From: Actinacidiphila guanduensis
Lineage (GTDB): Bacteria > Actinomycetota > Actinomycetes > Streptomycetales > Streptomycetaceae
DNA: 64,000 bases
Reading direction: 5' to 3'
Assembly: GCF_900103985.1 (NCBI RefSeq)
Contig: NZ_FNIE01000005.1
Location: forward strand, 310,001-374,000
Shown here: in pieces, positions 1-7,002 of the stretch
Layout: each line of letters starts with the position of its first letter
How positions within the stretch are numbered: the stretch's first letter is position 1
The notes under the pieces: generated by a model
Databases searched by the model: none
Told to the model about the DNA's origin: nothing
Seen by the model: only the letters and a program-made list of their open reading frames with translations
Program-made: the position numbers and the translations under genes

Positions 1-23
1 CCGCCCGCCCCGCCGCGACAGCC

Positions 24-43
24 CGCCCCTCGCCGGCGGGGCG
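24..43 (-). terminator. possible terminator hairpin after the DUF4126 gene
   Basis: Short G+C inverted repeat (CGCCCC at 24-29 and GGGGCG at 38-43) just past the stop of the minus-strand DUF4126 gene. There is no T-run, which is usual for high-GC actinobacteria. In DNA this GC-rich such short arms also arise by chance. Confidence 0.3.
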
Positions 44-57
44 AGCTGCCCGTGTGC

Positions 58-642
58 CTACGTGGCCGCCGGGCGGAGCCTTCGGCGGTGGCGGAGGTAG
101 CGGCGGATGCGGGACAGCAGCAGGGAGACGACCGTGAGGCCGATGACGAGGAGAGCGGCGGCCGAGCACGCCGCGGCCACCGGGTGGAAGAGGCCGAAGA
201 CCACGATCGCGGCCACCCCTGTGTCCTCGGCGAGGCTGAGCACGATGTTGCTGAACGGCTCCGGTGTCGCGTTCACCGCCATCCGTGTGCCCGCCTTCAC
301 CAGGTGGCTCGCCAGCGCCGTCGCCCCGCCGATCGCGCCCGCGGCAAGGTGCGGGAGCGAACCGTTGTGCCCGGCGAGCAGCGCGGCCACCACTGCGCCG
401 GCCACTGGGCGGATCACCGTGTGCACGGCGTCCCAGGCCGTGTCCACGTAAGGGATCTTGTCGGCGACGGCCTCGCAGAGGAACAGCACGGCCGCCACCG
501 CCAGCACATCGGTGCGCTGCAACGAGTCGGGCACCTGGTCGGTGGCACCGGTGGCGCCCATCAGGCCGAGCAGCAGCACCACCGCGTAGGCGTTGACGCC
601 ACTGGCCCAGCCACTGGTGAACACGAGCGGGAGTACGGACAC
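58..642 (-). CDS. DUF4126-type integral membrane protein
   Basis: Integral membrane protein of about 194 residues resembling the DUF4126 family, whose function is unknown. The GTG at 642 was chosen because the frame upstream is Arg/Pro-rich and uncharacteristic, while the stretch after it begins directly with a hydrophobic segment (LPLVFTSGWASGVNAYAVVL). Five or six hydrophobic helices follow, with a conserved-looking DKIPYVDTAWDAVHTVIRPV loop near residues 60-80 and the Gly/Ala-rich AAGAIGGATALASHLVKAGTR segment after it. The tail is basic (RIRRYLRHRRR) and probably cytoplasmic. It stands alone on the minus strand, 202 bases beyond the peptidase E-like gene. Family assignment is from remembered sequence character, not a search. 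Confidence 0.75.
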   Translation of the reverse strand: MSVLPLVFTSGWASGVNAYAVVLLLGLMGATGATDQVPDSLQRTDVLAVAAVLFLCEAVADKIPYVDTAWDAVHTVIRPVAGAVVAALLAGHNGSLPHLAAGAIGGATALASHLVKAGTRMAVNATPEPFSNIVLSLAEDTGVAAIVVFGLFHPVAAACSAAALLVIGLTVVSLLLSRIRRYLRHRRRLRPAAT

Positions 643-844
643 CCGTGCGACGGTAGCCCCGTGCGGGCGACGGGAGGTGGGGGCGCGGCCACAGCCCCGC
701 AACAGCCGCGTCACAGCCCCGGATCGACCGAGCGACGTGCCCTCCTCCCGCCGCTGCGCAGCCGCTCACGCCGCCGCGGTGAGACCGGGCCCCACCTCGC
801 CCCTGCCTGCGGCGACCGCCTCCCACGGGCAGGCGAACCGGCGT

Positions 845-1519
845 TCACGATGCCGGGTCGAACCGCTTCCAGCGCCCCTCGGAGACGACCTCGACCCGGC
901 CGTCGACCACCTTGATCGCGGTCTGGGCGTCGATGGCGTACGCCGGACCGTCGATCCCGGCGGCCCACCGCTCCGCCTCGGCCATGGTGTTCTCCGGGGA
1001 GTCCGGGCTGTCGAGGTGCGGGAAGACGCAGAAGTCGACGACGCCGAGCGCGCTGTCGCCACCCGTGGGCGGTTCCCAGTCGACGAACCTCTCCCCGACG
1101 CGGGGAGCCAGGACCATGCTCCCGGCACTGAGCCCGACATAGACCGTGTCGGTCAGGGACTGGAAGAGATCGGCCAGTCCGGACTCCCGCATCCAGTGGT
1201 ACAGGTACAGCGCGTCGCCGCCGTTGACGAGGAGGACGTCCGCCTCCCGGACCCAGGAGACCCAGCGCTCCCTGTCGATGCCGGGCAGGGCGGTGAGTTC
1301 CAGCACGCCCACCGACTTCCATCCCAACCCGGTCATGGGACTGGGAGACCGTCCGCTGACGAAACGCCATGGCCCACCCGGCTCCCCGTACGGGCCCCCG
1401 TATCCGGCAGTGGGGATGCAGAGGGCATCGGCCTCGGCGATCGGCTTGCCCAGGAGATCGACCAGTGCCGTCCGGATGCTCGCGTTCCTGACCCCGGAGT
1501 CGGTGAGGAGAAGCTTCAT
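845..1519 (-). CDS. peptidase E-like (S51 family) protein
   Basis: Predicted cytoplasmic peptidase of the S51 / type 1 glutamine-amidotransferase-like fold, related to alpha-aspartyl dipeptidase PepE, 224 residues. Seen: VLLVNGGDALYL near residues 95-107, the nucleophile elbow VGLSAGSM with the candidate catalytic serine at about residue 131, and CVFPHLDSP with a candidate catalytic histidine near residue 168. S51 enzymes hydrolyse Asp-X dipeptides; whether this one does cannot be told, since the family also contains cyanophycinase-like members. Start: ATG at 1519; a GTG directly before it at 1522 would add one residue. No close same-strand partner; about 200 bases without a convincing gene lie on each side. 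Confidence 0.8.
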   Translation of the reverse strand: MKLLLTDSGVRNASIRTALVDLLGKPIAEADALCIPTAGYGGPYGEPGGPWRFVSGRSPSPMTGLGWKSVGVLELTALPGIDRERWVSWVREADVLLVNGGDALYLYHWMRESGLADLFQSLTDTVYVGLSAGSMVLAPRVGERFVDWEPPTGGDSALGVVDFCVFPHLDSPDSPENTMAEAERWAAGIDGPAYAIDAQTAIKVVDGRVEVVSEGRWKRFDPAS

Positions 1520-1726
1520 CACGCCACCCTAGAAGGTCCGTTGCCCTCGAGTACCCGCCTCCGTCGCACACGGTCGACCGGCCCGGTAGGCGCCCGCCCC
1601 GGGGCAGGGCCCTCGCCGAGGACCGAGACGTCCCGACTGCGGCTCGGCCCAGGGGGAAGGCACCGTCTCCGGCCGCGAGCAACCCGGGAGCGGCCAGTAT
1701 GTCCGCTCACAGCCGGCGGTGACCTG

Positions 1727-1945
1727 TCACGGGTCAGGGCGGCTGTTGGTGAGCAGCGCGGTGGCGTAGGTGGTGAGGGTGGTGAGGAGGAGGATCACTC
1801 GGTTGGTGCCCCCGGGGAAGAACGGCAGCAGGACGAAGGCGGGGATTGACGCCGCGGCGACAATGAGGGCAATCGGTGTCAGCAGGGTGACCAGGAGCAC
1901 GCGCTGCAGCGCGCCGAGCGGGCGCATGGGCAGGGGCAGCATCAC
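1727..1945 (-). CDS. small membrane protein, coupled to the winged-helix gene
   Basis: A 72-residue protein of unknown function. It contains two closely spaced hydrophobic segments (LLVTLLTPIALIVAAASIPAFVL and, after the PFFPGGTN turn, RVILLLTTLTTYATALL), suggesting a helical hairpin in the membrane. Its GTG start (1945-1943) overlaps the TGA of the upstream winged-helix gene (1944-1942) by four bases or fewer, so the two are probably translationally coupled. An ATG directly after the GTG (1942) could also be used. Such a pair of DNA-binding protein and small membrane protein is seen in actinomycete plasmids and accessory islands, but I recognise no specific family. Confidence 0.6.
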   Translation of the reverse strand: MMLPLPMRPLGALQRVLLVTLLTPIALIVAAASIPAFVLLPFFPGGTNRVILLLTTLTTYATALLTNSRPDP

Positions 1946-2769
1946 ATCCTGCTCTCGGTACGTGCGGACATCGTGGGTGGGAGGGTCTTCTTACGGCGCG
2001 GGCGCATTGTTGCCACAAGGCGGTACTGGTAGACCATGGTGAACCCGCTGGGGGACAGTGGGGTCTTGCGGTATGTCGCGCGGCGTTCGACCAAGCCGAG
2101 GCCGAGCAGCTTGGTGAGGCCGCGCAGGTGGGTGTCCGGCGACCATCCGTACCACTCCGGGGCTTTCTCGGCGGGGAAGGGAGACCAGGGCTTTTCGCGG
2201 GCGACTGCGAGGAACAAAGCCAGGCCGGGAACGTCGAGTTGCTCGTCGTATCCCCTGAGCCAGAAGGCGATGGGGATATTGATGAACCGATCGGCCTCGG
2301 TGCTGCCATCAGGGCGGGTGTAGTCGTTGCCGGAACCGTCCTCGCGCAGCAGGGTGACGGAGATTCTGGTGCTGCCGCGCTTGCGACCACATCGGATCAG
2401 ACCGCGGTCCTCAAGGCGCCGCAAGGTTCGCCAGGCGCCCGTGCGAGCAGCCTGGTCGGTGGCGGCCACGTCCGTGTCGAGCAGCCGGGCCCACACCGCG
2501 CTGTCGTGGGTGGTGGTCCAGCCGTCCTCATTTGACGCGCTGCAGCAGGCAACAACTATGAGGAAGGCCCGCAGGGCCCGCAGGTCACCGTTGGTGACGA
2601 ACTCCTTGAGCGGGCCGTGGCGGCTCGCGCTACCCCGCGCGGTCTGGACGAACTCCTTGCGTACAGGGACCTCCTTGCGTATAGCGCGCTTGAGCATCGC
2701 CGCACGCGTATCCCGGCCGGTGATCTTGGGAGGCTGCACATCTGCCGCTGCTGTTGTTGCGCTCTTCAT
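1942..2769 (-). CDS. winged-helix DNA-binding-like protein, function unknown
   Basis: A 275-residue soluble protein. Residues about 20-45 are rich in Lys/Arg. The middle (about 65-150) looks like a winged helix: a helical segment, then TGAWRTLRRLEDRGLIRCGRK as a plausible helix-turn-helix and wing. A second part (about 170-250) has FINIPIAFWLRGYDEQLDVPGLALFLAV and a further helical DTHLRGLTKLLGLGLVERRA, so two winged-helix-like units may be present, as in some plasmid or phage replication initiators and transcriptional regulators. No catalytic motif is visible. It is the first gene of a two-gene unit with the small membrane protein downstream. The region before it is unusually A+T-rich for the window, consistent with acquired DNA. 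ATG at 2769 has only a weak ribosome site (AAGG about 10 bases upstream). Confidence 0.6.
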   Translation of the reverse strand: MKSATTAAADVQPPKITGRDTRAAMLKRAIRKEVPVRKEFVQTARGSASRHGPLKEFVTNGDLRALRAFLIVVACCSASNEDGWTTTHDSAVWARLLDTDVAATDQAARTGAWRTLRRLEDRGLIRCGRKRGSTRISVTLLREDGSGNDYTRPDGSTEADRFINIPIAFWLRGYDEQLDVPGLALFLAVAREKPWSPFPAEKAPEWYGWSPDTHLRGLTKLLGLGLVERRATYRKTPLSPSGFTMVYQYRLVATMRPRRKKTLPPTMSARTESRM

Positions 2770-3454
2770 ACCGGTGAACCTTGCCGTACGGGTGGGGTGG
2801 ATCCAAACGGATCACCTCGCTCCCGTGTGAACGCACCAGCGGGTCCATGTGAGTTCCGTGAATGTGATGACTGGATGAGAGAACCATGTGCTGAGGACAA
2901 GATGAGAGGACAATATTGGCGTCTAGATTCGCCAGCTTTTCGATCTGTACGGCTCGACGGCATCGTCGATACGCCGGAGCGCCGGTTGCCGACCACTTTG
3001 CCATTCGGCTAACCGAGCGACGCCATTGGCAGGCGCAGAGTGGCGCGAGCCTGCGTCATTTTGTGGGCGTGGGGTGGCCGCTCGCGGCCTGGGCACGAGG
3101 GTGCTGGGTCCGGGGTGAGCACCCCTACCTAGGTGCGGTGTTGAGTAGCCGTACGGATGGCGCGGGGTGGCCCGGACGGAAGAGTGGAGGTCGCGGAGGG
3201 CGGGCGTCCGGAACCGCCGGCACGGGGCGGCGGACCCGGCGTGCGTCGTCCGCGCACACGGGGGCGGCACCGGGAGGCGCCGGCCCGCCACCACCCGCGC
3301 GGGGGATCGCGGGCGGCGGCGGACCGGCGCCTCCGCTCGGCGGCTGCTGCCCGTACGGCGCTCGGCCGGCTGCGAGGCCCGCGCGTCAAGTCCGGGCCGG
3401 GCGGCCCGTGTTCCGGCGATCCGGGCCCCCTCCTCGGCGCGCCGCCGGACGTGT
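2770..3454. other. gene-free stretch, locally low GC, possible promoter or element edge
   Basis: No credible gene on either strand. Bases about 2820-3010 are only moderately GC-rich, markedly below the surroundings. On the minus strand, reading toward the winged-helix gene, TTGTCCTC occurs twice within about 16 bases (near 2898-2915) and a related GTTCTCTC lies nearby: candidate operator repeats. From 3120 on, composition returns to very GC-rich DNA that is the 3' side of the tetR gene. This could mark the boundary of acquired DNA; no att repeat or integrase is visible. Confidence 0.45.
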
Positions 3455-4069
3455 TCAGCGGGCGGCCGCGGCGCCGCCCACCCGGCCCTGGAGGAGCCGG
3501 GACAGCGCCTCGTGGACCTCGGCCACGTCGCGCTCCGGCTGGAACGCCTGCCAGTCGAGGGCGGCCACCAGGACCATGCCGAACAGGGCGGACGCGGTGA
3601 GCGGGACGTCGATCTCGTCGCTGACCTCGCCCGCCGCCACGGCCTCGCCGAGCACCTTCTCGACCACGGCCACCGCCTCCTGACGGGCCGTCATCAGCGT
3701 GTCCTGCCAGGTGCGGTTGGTCCGCCACAGCTCGGCGACGTAGAGCTGGGTGAAGGACGGGTAGCGCTGGATGAAGCCCAGCCCCGCGCCGATCATCGCG
3801 TCCATCGCGTCGACCTGGGTGCCGCCGCGGGTCTGCGCGGCGGCCGCCGCCTCCTGCAGCGCCTCGGTCAGCAGCCCCACCCCGTGCCGCAGCAACTCCT
3901 CGAACAGGTCGTTCTTGCTGGCGAAGTTGTAGTAGACCGTCCCCTTCGCGACGCCGGCGCGCTCGGCGATCTCGTCGACCGTGGTGGCGGAGAAGCCCTG
4001 CTCGGCGATGAGGGAGACGGCGGAATCGAAGAGCCGGGCACGCGTGGCCTGGCGTCGGGCGCTGGTCAT
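3455..4069 (-). CDS. TetR/AcrR family transcriptional regulator
   Basis: One-component repressor of 204 residues, the usual TetR length. The N-terminal helix-turn-helix (about residues 26-58: FSATTVDEIAERAGVAKGTVYYNF) is a canonical TetR DNA-binding motif, including the VYYNF end. The C-terminal ligand-binding half is all-helical, with YPSFTQLYVAELWRTNRTW near the middle. ATG at 4069 was chosen because MTSARRQATRARLFDSAVSLIAE is the expected entry to helix 1; longer in-frame starts would run into the promoter region. It is divergent from the HEPN gene at 4299, so the 229-base gap probably holds the promoters of both and a candidate autoregulatory operator. Ligand unknown. Confidence 0.88.
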   Translation of the reverse strand: MTSARRQATRARLFDSAVSLIAEQGFSATTVDEIAERAGVAKGTVYYNFASKNDLFEELLRHGVGLLTEALQEAAAAAQTRGGTQVDAMDAMIGAGLGFIQRYPSFTQLYVAELWRTNRTWQDTLMTARQEAVAVVEKVLGEAVAAGEVSDEIDVPLTASALFGMVLVAALDWQAFQPERDVAEVHEALSRLLQGRVGGAAAAR

Positions 4070-4298
4070 GGCCCCGATTCTGCCTGCCCTTCCTGGGTGC
4101 CGCTGCCGCCGGCAAGTGCGCGCAAAGGCCGGGATACGCGCGTAGCACTCCGTATCACCCCAGGTCAGGGCCGATTCGGCAGGCCGATGGCGGGAACCGG
4201 ACAGATGTGCAAGATCGCGGAACGGCCGATTGTCAGTGGTGGGACCGAAGATGAGGGCAGGAGATACACCGGGAAACACGGAGAAAGGCAGGCACGTC

Positions 4299-4745
4299 AT
4301 GACAGTCCCCGCCGGCGACATCCATCCCGTACTGCGCCGCGCCGCCGCCTCGCCCGCCGCCCTCGACCTGCTCACCCAGGCACACCTCGGCCTCCAGGAG
4401 GCCGCCGTCCTGGAGCCCGCGCACGAGCGCTACGCCACCGCCCACCTCGCCGCCCTGCGCGCCGCGGCCGCCGTCCTCGCCGTGCGCGGCCGGCCCGAGG
4501 AGACGGCCCGGCGCCGCCGCCGGATCCGCAGCGTCTGGTCCGTGCTGCCCGAGGTCGCTCCGGAACTCGCGGAATGGAGCGCCCTGTTCGCTGCCGGCGC
4601 GGAGCGCAGGGCCCGCGCCGAGGCCGGCATAGCCGGCGCCGCCACCGCCCGCGAGGCCGACGACCTGCTCCGCGACTCCGGCATGTTCCTGCGCCTGGTG
4701 GAACGCATGCTGCTGCTCAGGCCCGCCCCGGGCACCACCCTCTAG
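4299..4745 (+). CDS. HEPN-domain protein, SAV_6107 type
   Basis: A 148-residue helical, Ala/Arg-rich protein matching the actinobacterial SAV_6107-type HEPN family as I remember it. It shows a helical hairpin AALDLLTQAHLGLQEAAV and ERYATAHLAALRAAAAVLAVRG, then an RRRRRIRSVWSVLPEVAPELAEWSALFAAGAERRARAEAG segment. HEPN proteins include RNases and nucleotide-binding partners; the RNase signature R-x4-6-H is not evident here, so no activity is claimed. Start: the ATG at 4299 has a purine-rich GAGAAAGG site about 10 bases upstream; an in-frame ATG at 4230 lacks one. The next gene, a methyltransferase, follows after 237 bases. Divergent from tetR. Confidence 0.7.
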   Translation: MTVPAGDIHPVLRRAAASPAALDLLTQAHLGLQEAAVLEPAHERYATAHLAALRAAAAVLAVRGRPEETARRRRRIRSVWSVLPEVAPELAEWSALFAAGAERRARAEAGIAGAATAREADDLLRDSGMFLRLVERMLLLRPAPGTTL

Positions 4746-4789
4746 AGTGGGAGCCGCCACATCCATGGGCCCGAAGCCCAGCCCGTAGA

Positions 4790-4915
4790 GCAGACGCAGA
4801 CCGACCCCCGGACCGAACCCGGACCGACCCCAGACCAGCCGCAGCCCCGTCGGCGGACCAGCCGCCAGACCAGCCCGACCCAGTCCGTGCCCAGTCCGTG
4901 CCCAGCCCGTCGCAC
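4790..4915 (+). repeat. C-rich low-complexity spacer with tandem CCCAGTCCGTG
   Basis: Between the HEPN and methyltransferase genes, the plus strand is built from variations of CAGACC and GACCC, ending in two tandem copies of CCCAGTCCGTG (4879-4889 and 4890-4900). The strand is C-rich and T-poor. No gene is seen. Such a stretch would give an unstructured C-rich transcript if the two genes are cotranscribed. Confidence 0.5.
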
Positions 4916-4982
4916 GCCCCCGGCCGCAGCCGAGCCGCAGCGATCCGGCCGGCCGCGGCCGCCCCGAGGAGAGCCGCCCGCC

Positions 4983-5753
4983 ATGTCCCCCGAAGGAGGG
5001 GCGGAGCCTATCCGCCCCCGCGCCAGCCTCCGTACCGCCGTGGTGTGGGAGGTCCTCAGGGACGCCCTCGACCGGCGGGCCAAGAGCACGGACCGCCCGG
5101 TCCTGGAGGTGCTCGACACCGGTGGCGGCACCGGCAACTTCGCGGTGCCCGTCGCCCGTCTCGGCCACCGGGTCACCGTGGTCGACCCCAGCCCGGACGC
5201 GCTGTTCGCCCTGGAGCGCCGGGCGGCCGAGGCCGGCGTCACCGACCGGGTCACGGGGGTCCAGGGCGACACCCAGGGCCTGCTCGGCGTGGTCGCGCCC
5301 GCCGGGTACGACATGGTGCTCTGCCACGGTGTCCTGGAGTACGTGGAGGACGCCGAGCAGGCCGTGCGCAACGTCGTGGCCGCCCTGCGCCCGGCCGGCG
5401 CCCTCAGTCTGCTCGCGGCGGGCCGCGGCGGTGCGGTGCTCGCCCGCGCGCTGGCCGGGCACTTCGCCGAGGCCCGGCACGCCTTGGCCGACCCGGACGG
5501 CCGATACGGCGAGGGCGACTCGCTGCCCCGCCGCTTCTCCTCCGAGGAGCTGACCCGGCTGGTGGCCGCGGCCGGGCTGCGTGCCGTCTCGGTGCACGGC
5601 GTGCGGGTCTTCGCCGACCTCGTGCCCGGGGTGCTGGTGGACACCGAGCCGGGTGCCGCGGAGGAGCTGCTGCGGCTGGAGCTGGCCGCGGCCGAGGACC
5701 CCGGATTCCATTCGGTCGCCACCCAGCTCCACGTCCTCGCCGAGCGCGGCTGA
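4983..5753 (+). CDS. class I SAM-dependent methyltransferase
   Basis: A 256-residue Rossmann-fold methyltransferase. Motif I is LEVLDTGGGTGNFAVPVA (residues about 41-57), the acidic end of strand 2 is VVDPSPD (about 65-71), and the post-I region includes GVQGDTQGLLG and CHGVLEYVEDAEQAVRNVVAALRPAG, typical of methyltransferases of the UbiE/COQ5 or small-molecule type. The substrate is unknown; the C-terminal half (FSSEELTRLVAAAGLRAVSVHGVRVFADLVPG) resembles tRNA or lipid methyltransferase-like actinobacterial proteins without a specific signature. ATG at 4983 is preceded by GAGGAG (about 4968-4973) at suitable spacing; longer in-frame starts would run through the low-complexity spacer. Probably linked to the HEPN gene by context only. 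Confidence 0.85.
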   Translation: MSPEGGAEPIRPRASLRTAVVWEVLRDALDRRAKSTDRPVLEVLDTGGGTGNFAVPVARLGHRVTVVDPSPDALFALERRAAEAGVTDRVTGVQGDTQGLLGVVAPAGYDMVLCHGVLEYVEDAEQAVRNVVAALRPAGALSLLAAGRGGAVLARALAGHFAEARHALADPDGRYGEGDSLPRRFSSEELTRLVAAAGLRAVSVHGVRVFADLVPGVLVDTEPGAAEELLRLELAAAEDPGFHSVATQLHVLAERG

Positions 5754-6138
5754 GCCCGGCCGGGCGGCGGCCGGCGGTGCGCTCGCGGATCGGCCCGCGG
5801 ACGCGCCGCGGGGTCGGCTGAGGGAGCACGCGGGGGCCGCGGCCCGGCAGGCCGCGGAAGCCGCCGTGAGGCCACGTGCGAAGCCCCCTGTCGGACCCCT
5901 CGCGCGACCCTTCACCGGGCCCGTCACGGGGCCCGCCGACGGCGGTGCGCGGGGAGTGCGTCACACGCCGCCCGCGGCGGCCGTCCTGACCGTATGCTGG
6001 CATGACGTGACGGTTCGCGGGGAAGGACAGCCCCATCGGATTGGCGCAGTGGGGCGGGTTTCACGGAGGCGATTCCCGCCTATCCTGAAAGGGACGGACC
6101 GGTCGCGGCCCCGCGCGACCGACGAGTAGGAGGTCTCC
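5754..6138. other. intergenic region with candidate DUF3040 promoter
   Basis: No gene seen. Near the right end an inverted repeat, GGCGGG (6053-6058) and CCCGCC (6075-6080), sits directly before TATCCT (6081-6086), a plausible -10 hexamer for the DUF3040 gene. No good -35 is visible at 17-18 bases upstream. The inverted repeat could be an operator or chance in GC-rich sequence. The left part is GC-rich and palindromic and may terminate the methyltransferase transcript. Confidence 0.35.
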
Positions 6139-6561
6139 GTGCCGCTCTCGGAGCATGAGCAGCGCATGCTCGAGCAGATGGAGCGAGCGCTGTACGCCGA
6201 AGATCCCAAGTTCGCGTCTGCGCTTGAGGGAAACGGGCTGCGCACGTTCACTCGGCGGCGGGTCTACCTCGCCGTGCTCGGCTTCCTGTGCGGTATCGGG
6301 CTGCTCATGGGCGGGATCGTCGCCAAGCAGACCTGGGTCGGGGTGGCCGGCTTCCTGGTGATGCTCATCTGCGCGGTCCTCGCGGTCTCCGGTTGGCGGC
6401 GCGCCAGCAGGCCGCTCGAGCAGCAGCAGCGGCAGCCGGTGGTTCCCGGGCATGTCGGGCGGCGCTTCGGTGCGCGGCGGCACCAGCCGCGGCGGGGCAA
6501 GGTGATGGACCGCATCGAGGAGCGCTGGCAGCGCCGAAGGGACCAGCAGCAGGGGCAGTAG
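6139..6561 (+). CDS. DUF3040 membrane protein
   Basis: A 140-residue protein of the actinobacterial DUF3040 family, of unknown function. It opens with a conserved amphipathic segment (LSEHEQRMLEQMERALYAEDPKF), has a short basic turn TFTRRR, and then two transmembrane helices (YLAVLGFLCGIGLLMGGIVA and VGVAGFLVMLICAVLAVSGW), followed by a polar, Gln/Arg-rich cytoplasmic tail. GTG at 6139 sits 6 bases after AGGAGG (6127-6132), an excellent ribosome site. In Streptomyces this gene lies close to mraZ and the dcw cluster; here about 12 kb of other genes separates them. A strong terminator follows. Confidence 0.88.
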   Translation: MPLSEHEQRMLEQMERALYAEDPKFASALEGNGLRTFTRRRVYLAVLGFLCGIGLLMGGIVAKQTWVGVAGFLVMLICAVLAVSGWRRASRPLEQQQRQPVVPGHVGRRFGARRHQPRRGKVMDRIEERWQRRRDQQQGQ

Positions 6562-6608
6562 CCCCGCCAAAGCATGCAGTAGCCCGCAGCTCCACCCTCA
6601 CGTACGAC

Positions 6609-6643
6609 GAGGCGCACTCTCCACTGCGGAGGGTGCGCCTTTT
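6609..6643 (+). terminator. rho-independent terminator with T-run after the DUF3040 gene
   Basis: Stem arms AGGCGCAC (6610-6617) and GTGCGCCT (6633-6640), extended by CTCC/GGAG, around a short loop, followed by TTTT (6640-6643). It lies about 50 bases past the DUF3040 stop. This is the clearest classical terminator in the window. Confidence 0.85.
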
Positions 6644-6687
6644 GTCGTGCTGTGCGGTGCTGTGTCCTGCCCGGCGGGGCAACTCCA

Positions 6688-6703
6688 GCCATGCACCCGT
6701 GCA
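6688..6703. promoter_or_regulatory. perfect palindrome CATGCAC-CC-GTGCATG, candidate operator before the amidase operon
   Basis: Seven-base perfect arms (6688-6694 and 6697-6703) followed immediately by A+T-rich sequence (TTTAGTTTATGTTTCACACA) in a 441-base gene-free gap (6562-7002). A second smaller inverted repeat, CACGG..CCGTG, lies near 6880-6895. The combination of a palindrome with locally low GC suggests a regulated promoter for the amidase operon. No regulator gene is adjacent, and the rest of the gap holds nothing I recognise. Confidence 0.45.
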
Positions 6704-7002
6704 TGTTTAGTTTATGTTTCACACAATTTCGCGGTGTCCACGAAGCGGAATGGCCACCTCCTGTGACCGCCGGATTGCCCGAGTGTGAACCGATTGTCGG
6801 CGACCGGCTTGTTACGGTCGCGGAATCCTGGCGAAACAAAGGTATGAGTGGGCCTCTGGCCGTCCAATCCAAGGTGATCACGGTCTTCCGTGGTGCAATC
6901 AATGGACTTATGGTCTGTTCGCGTGCACGTCGACGACGGCGCACCACCATCCCCCCGCGTTCGGCTCTTATCCGGTTCCCGCACAGGACAGGACACCTGC
7001 GC

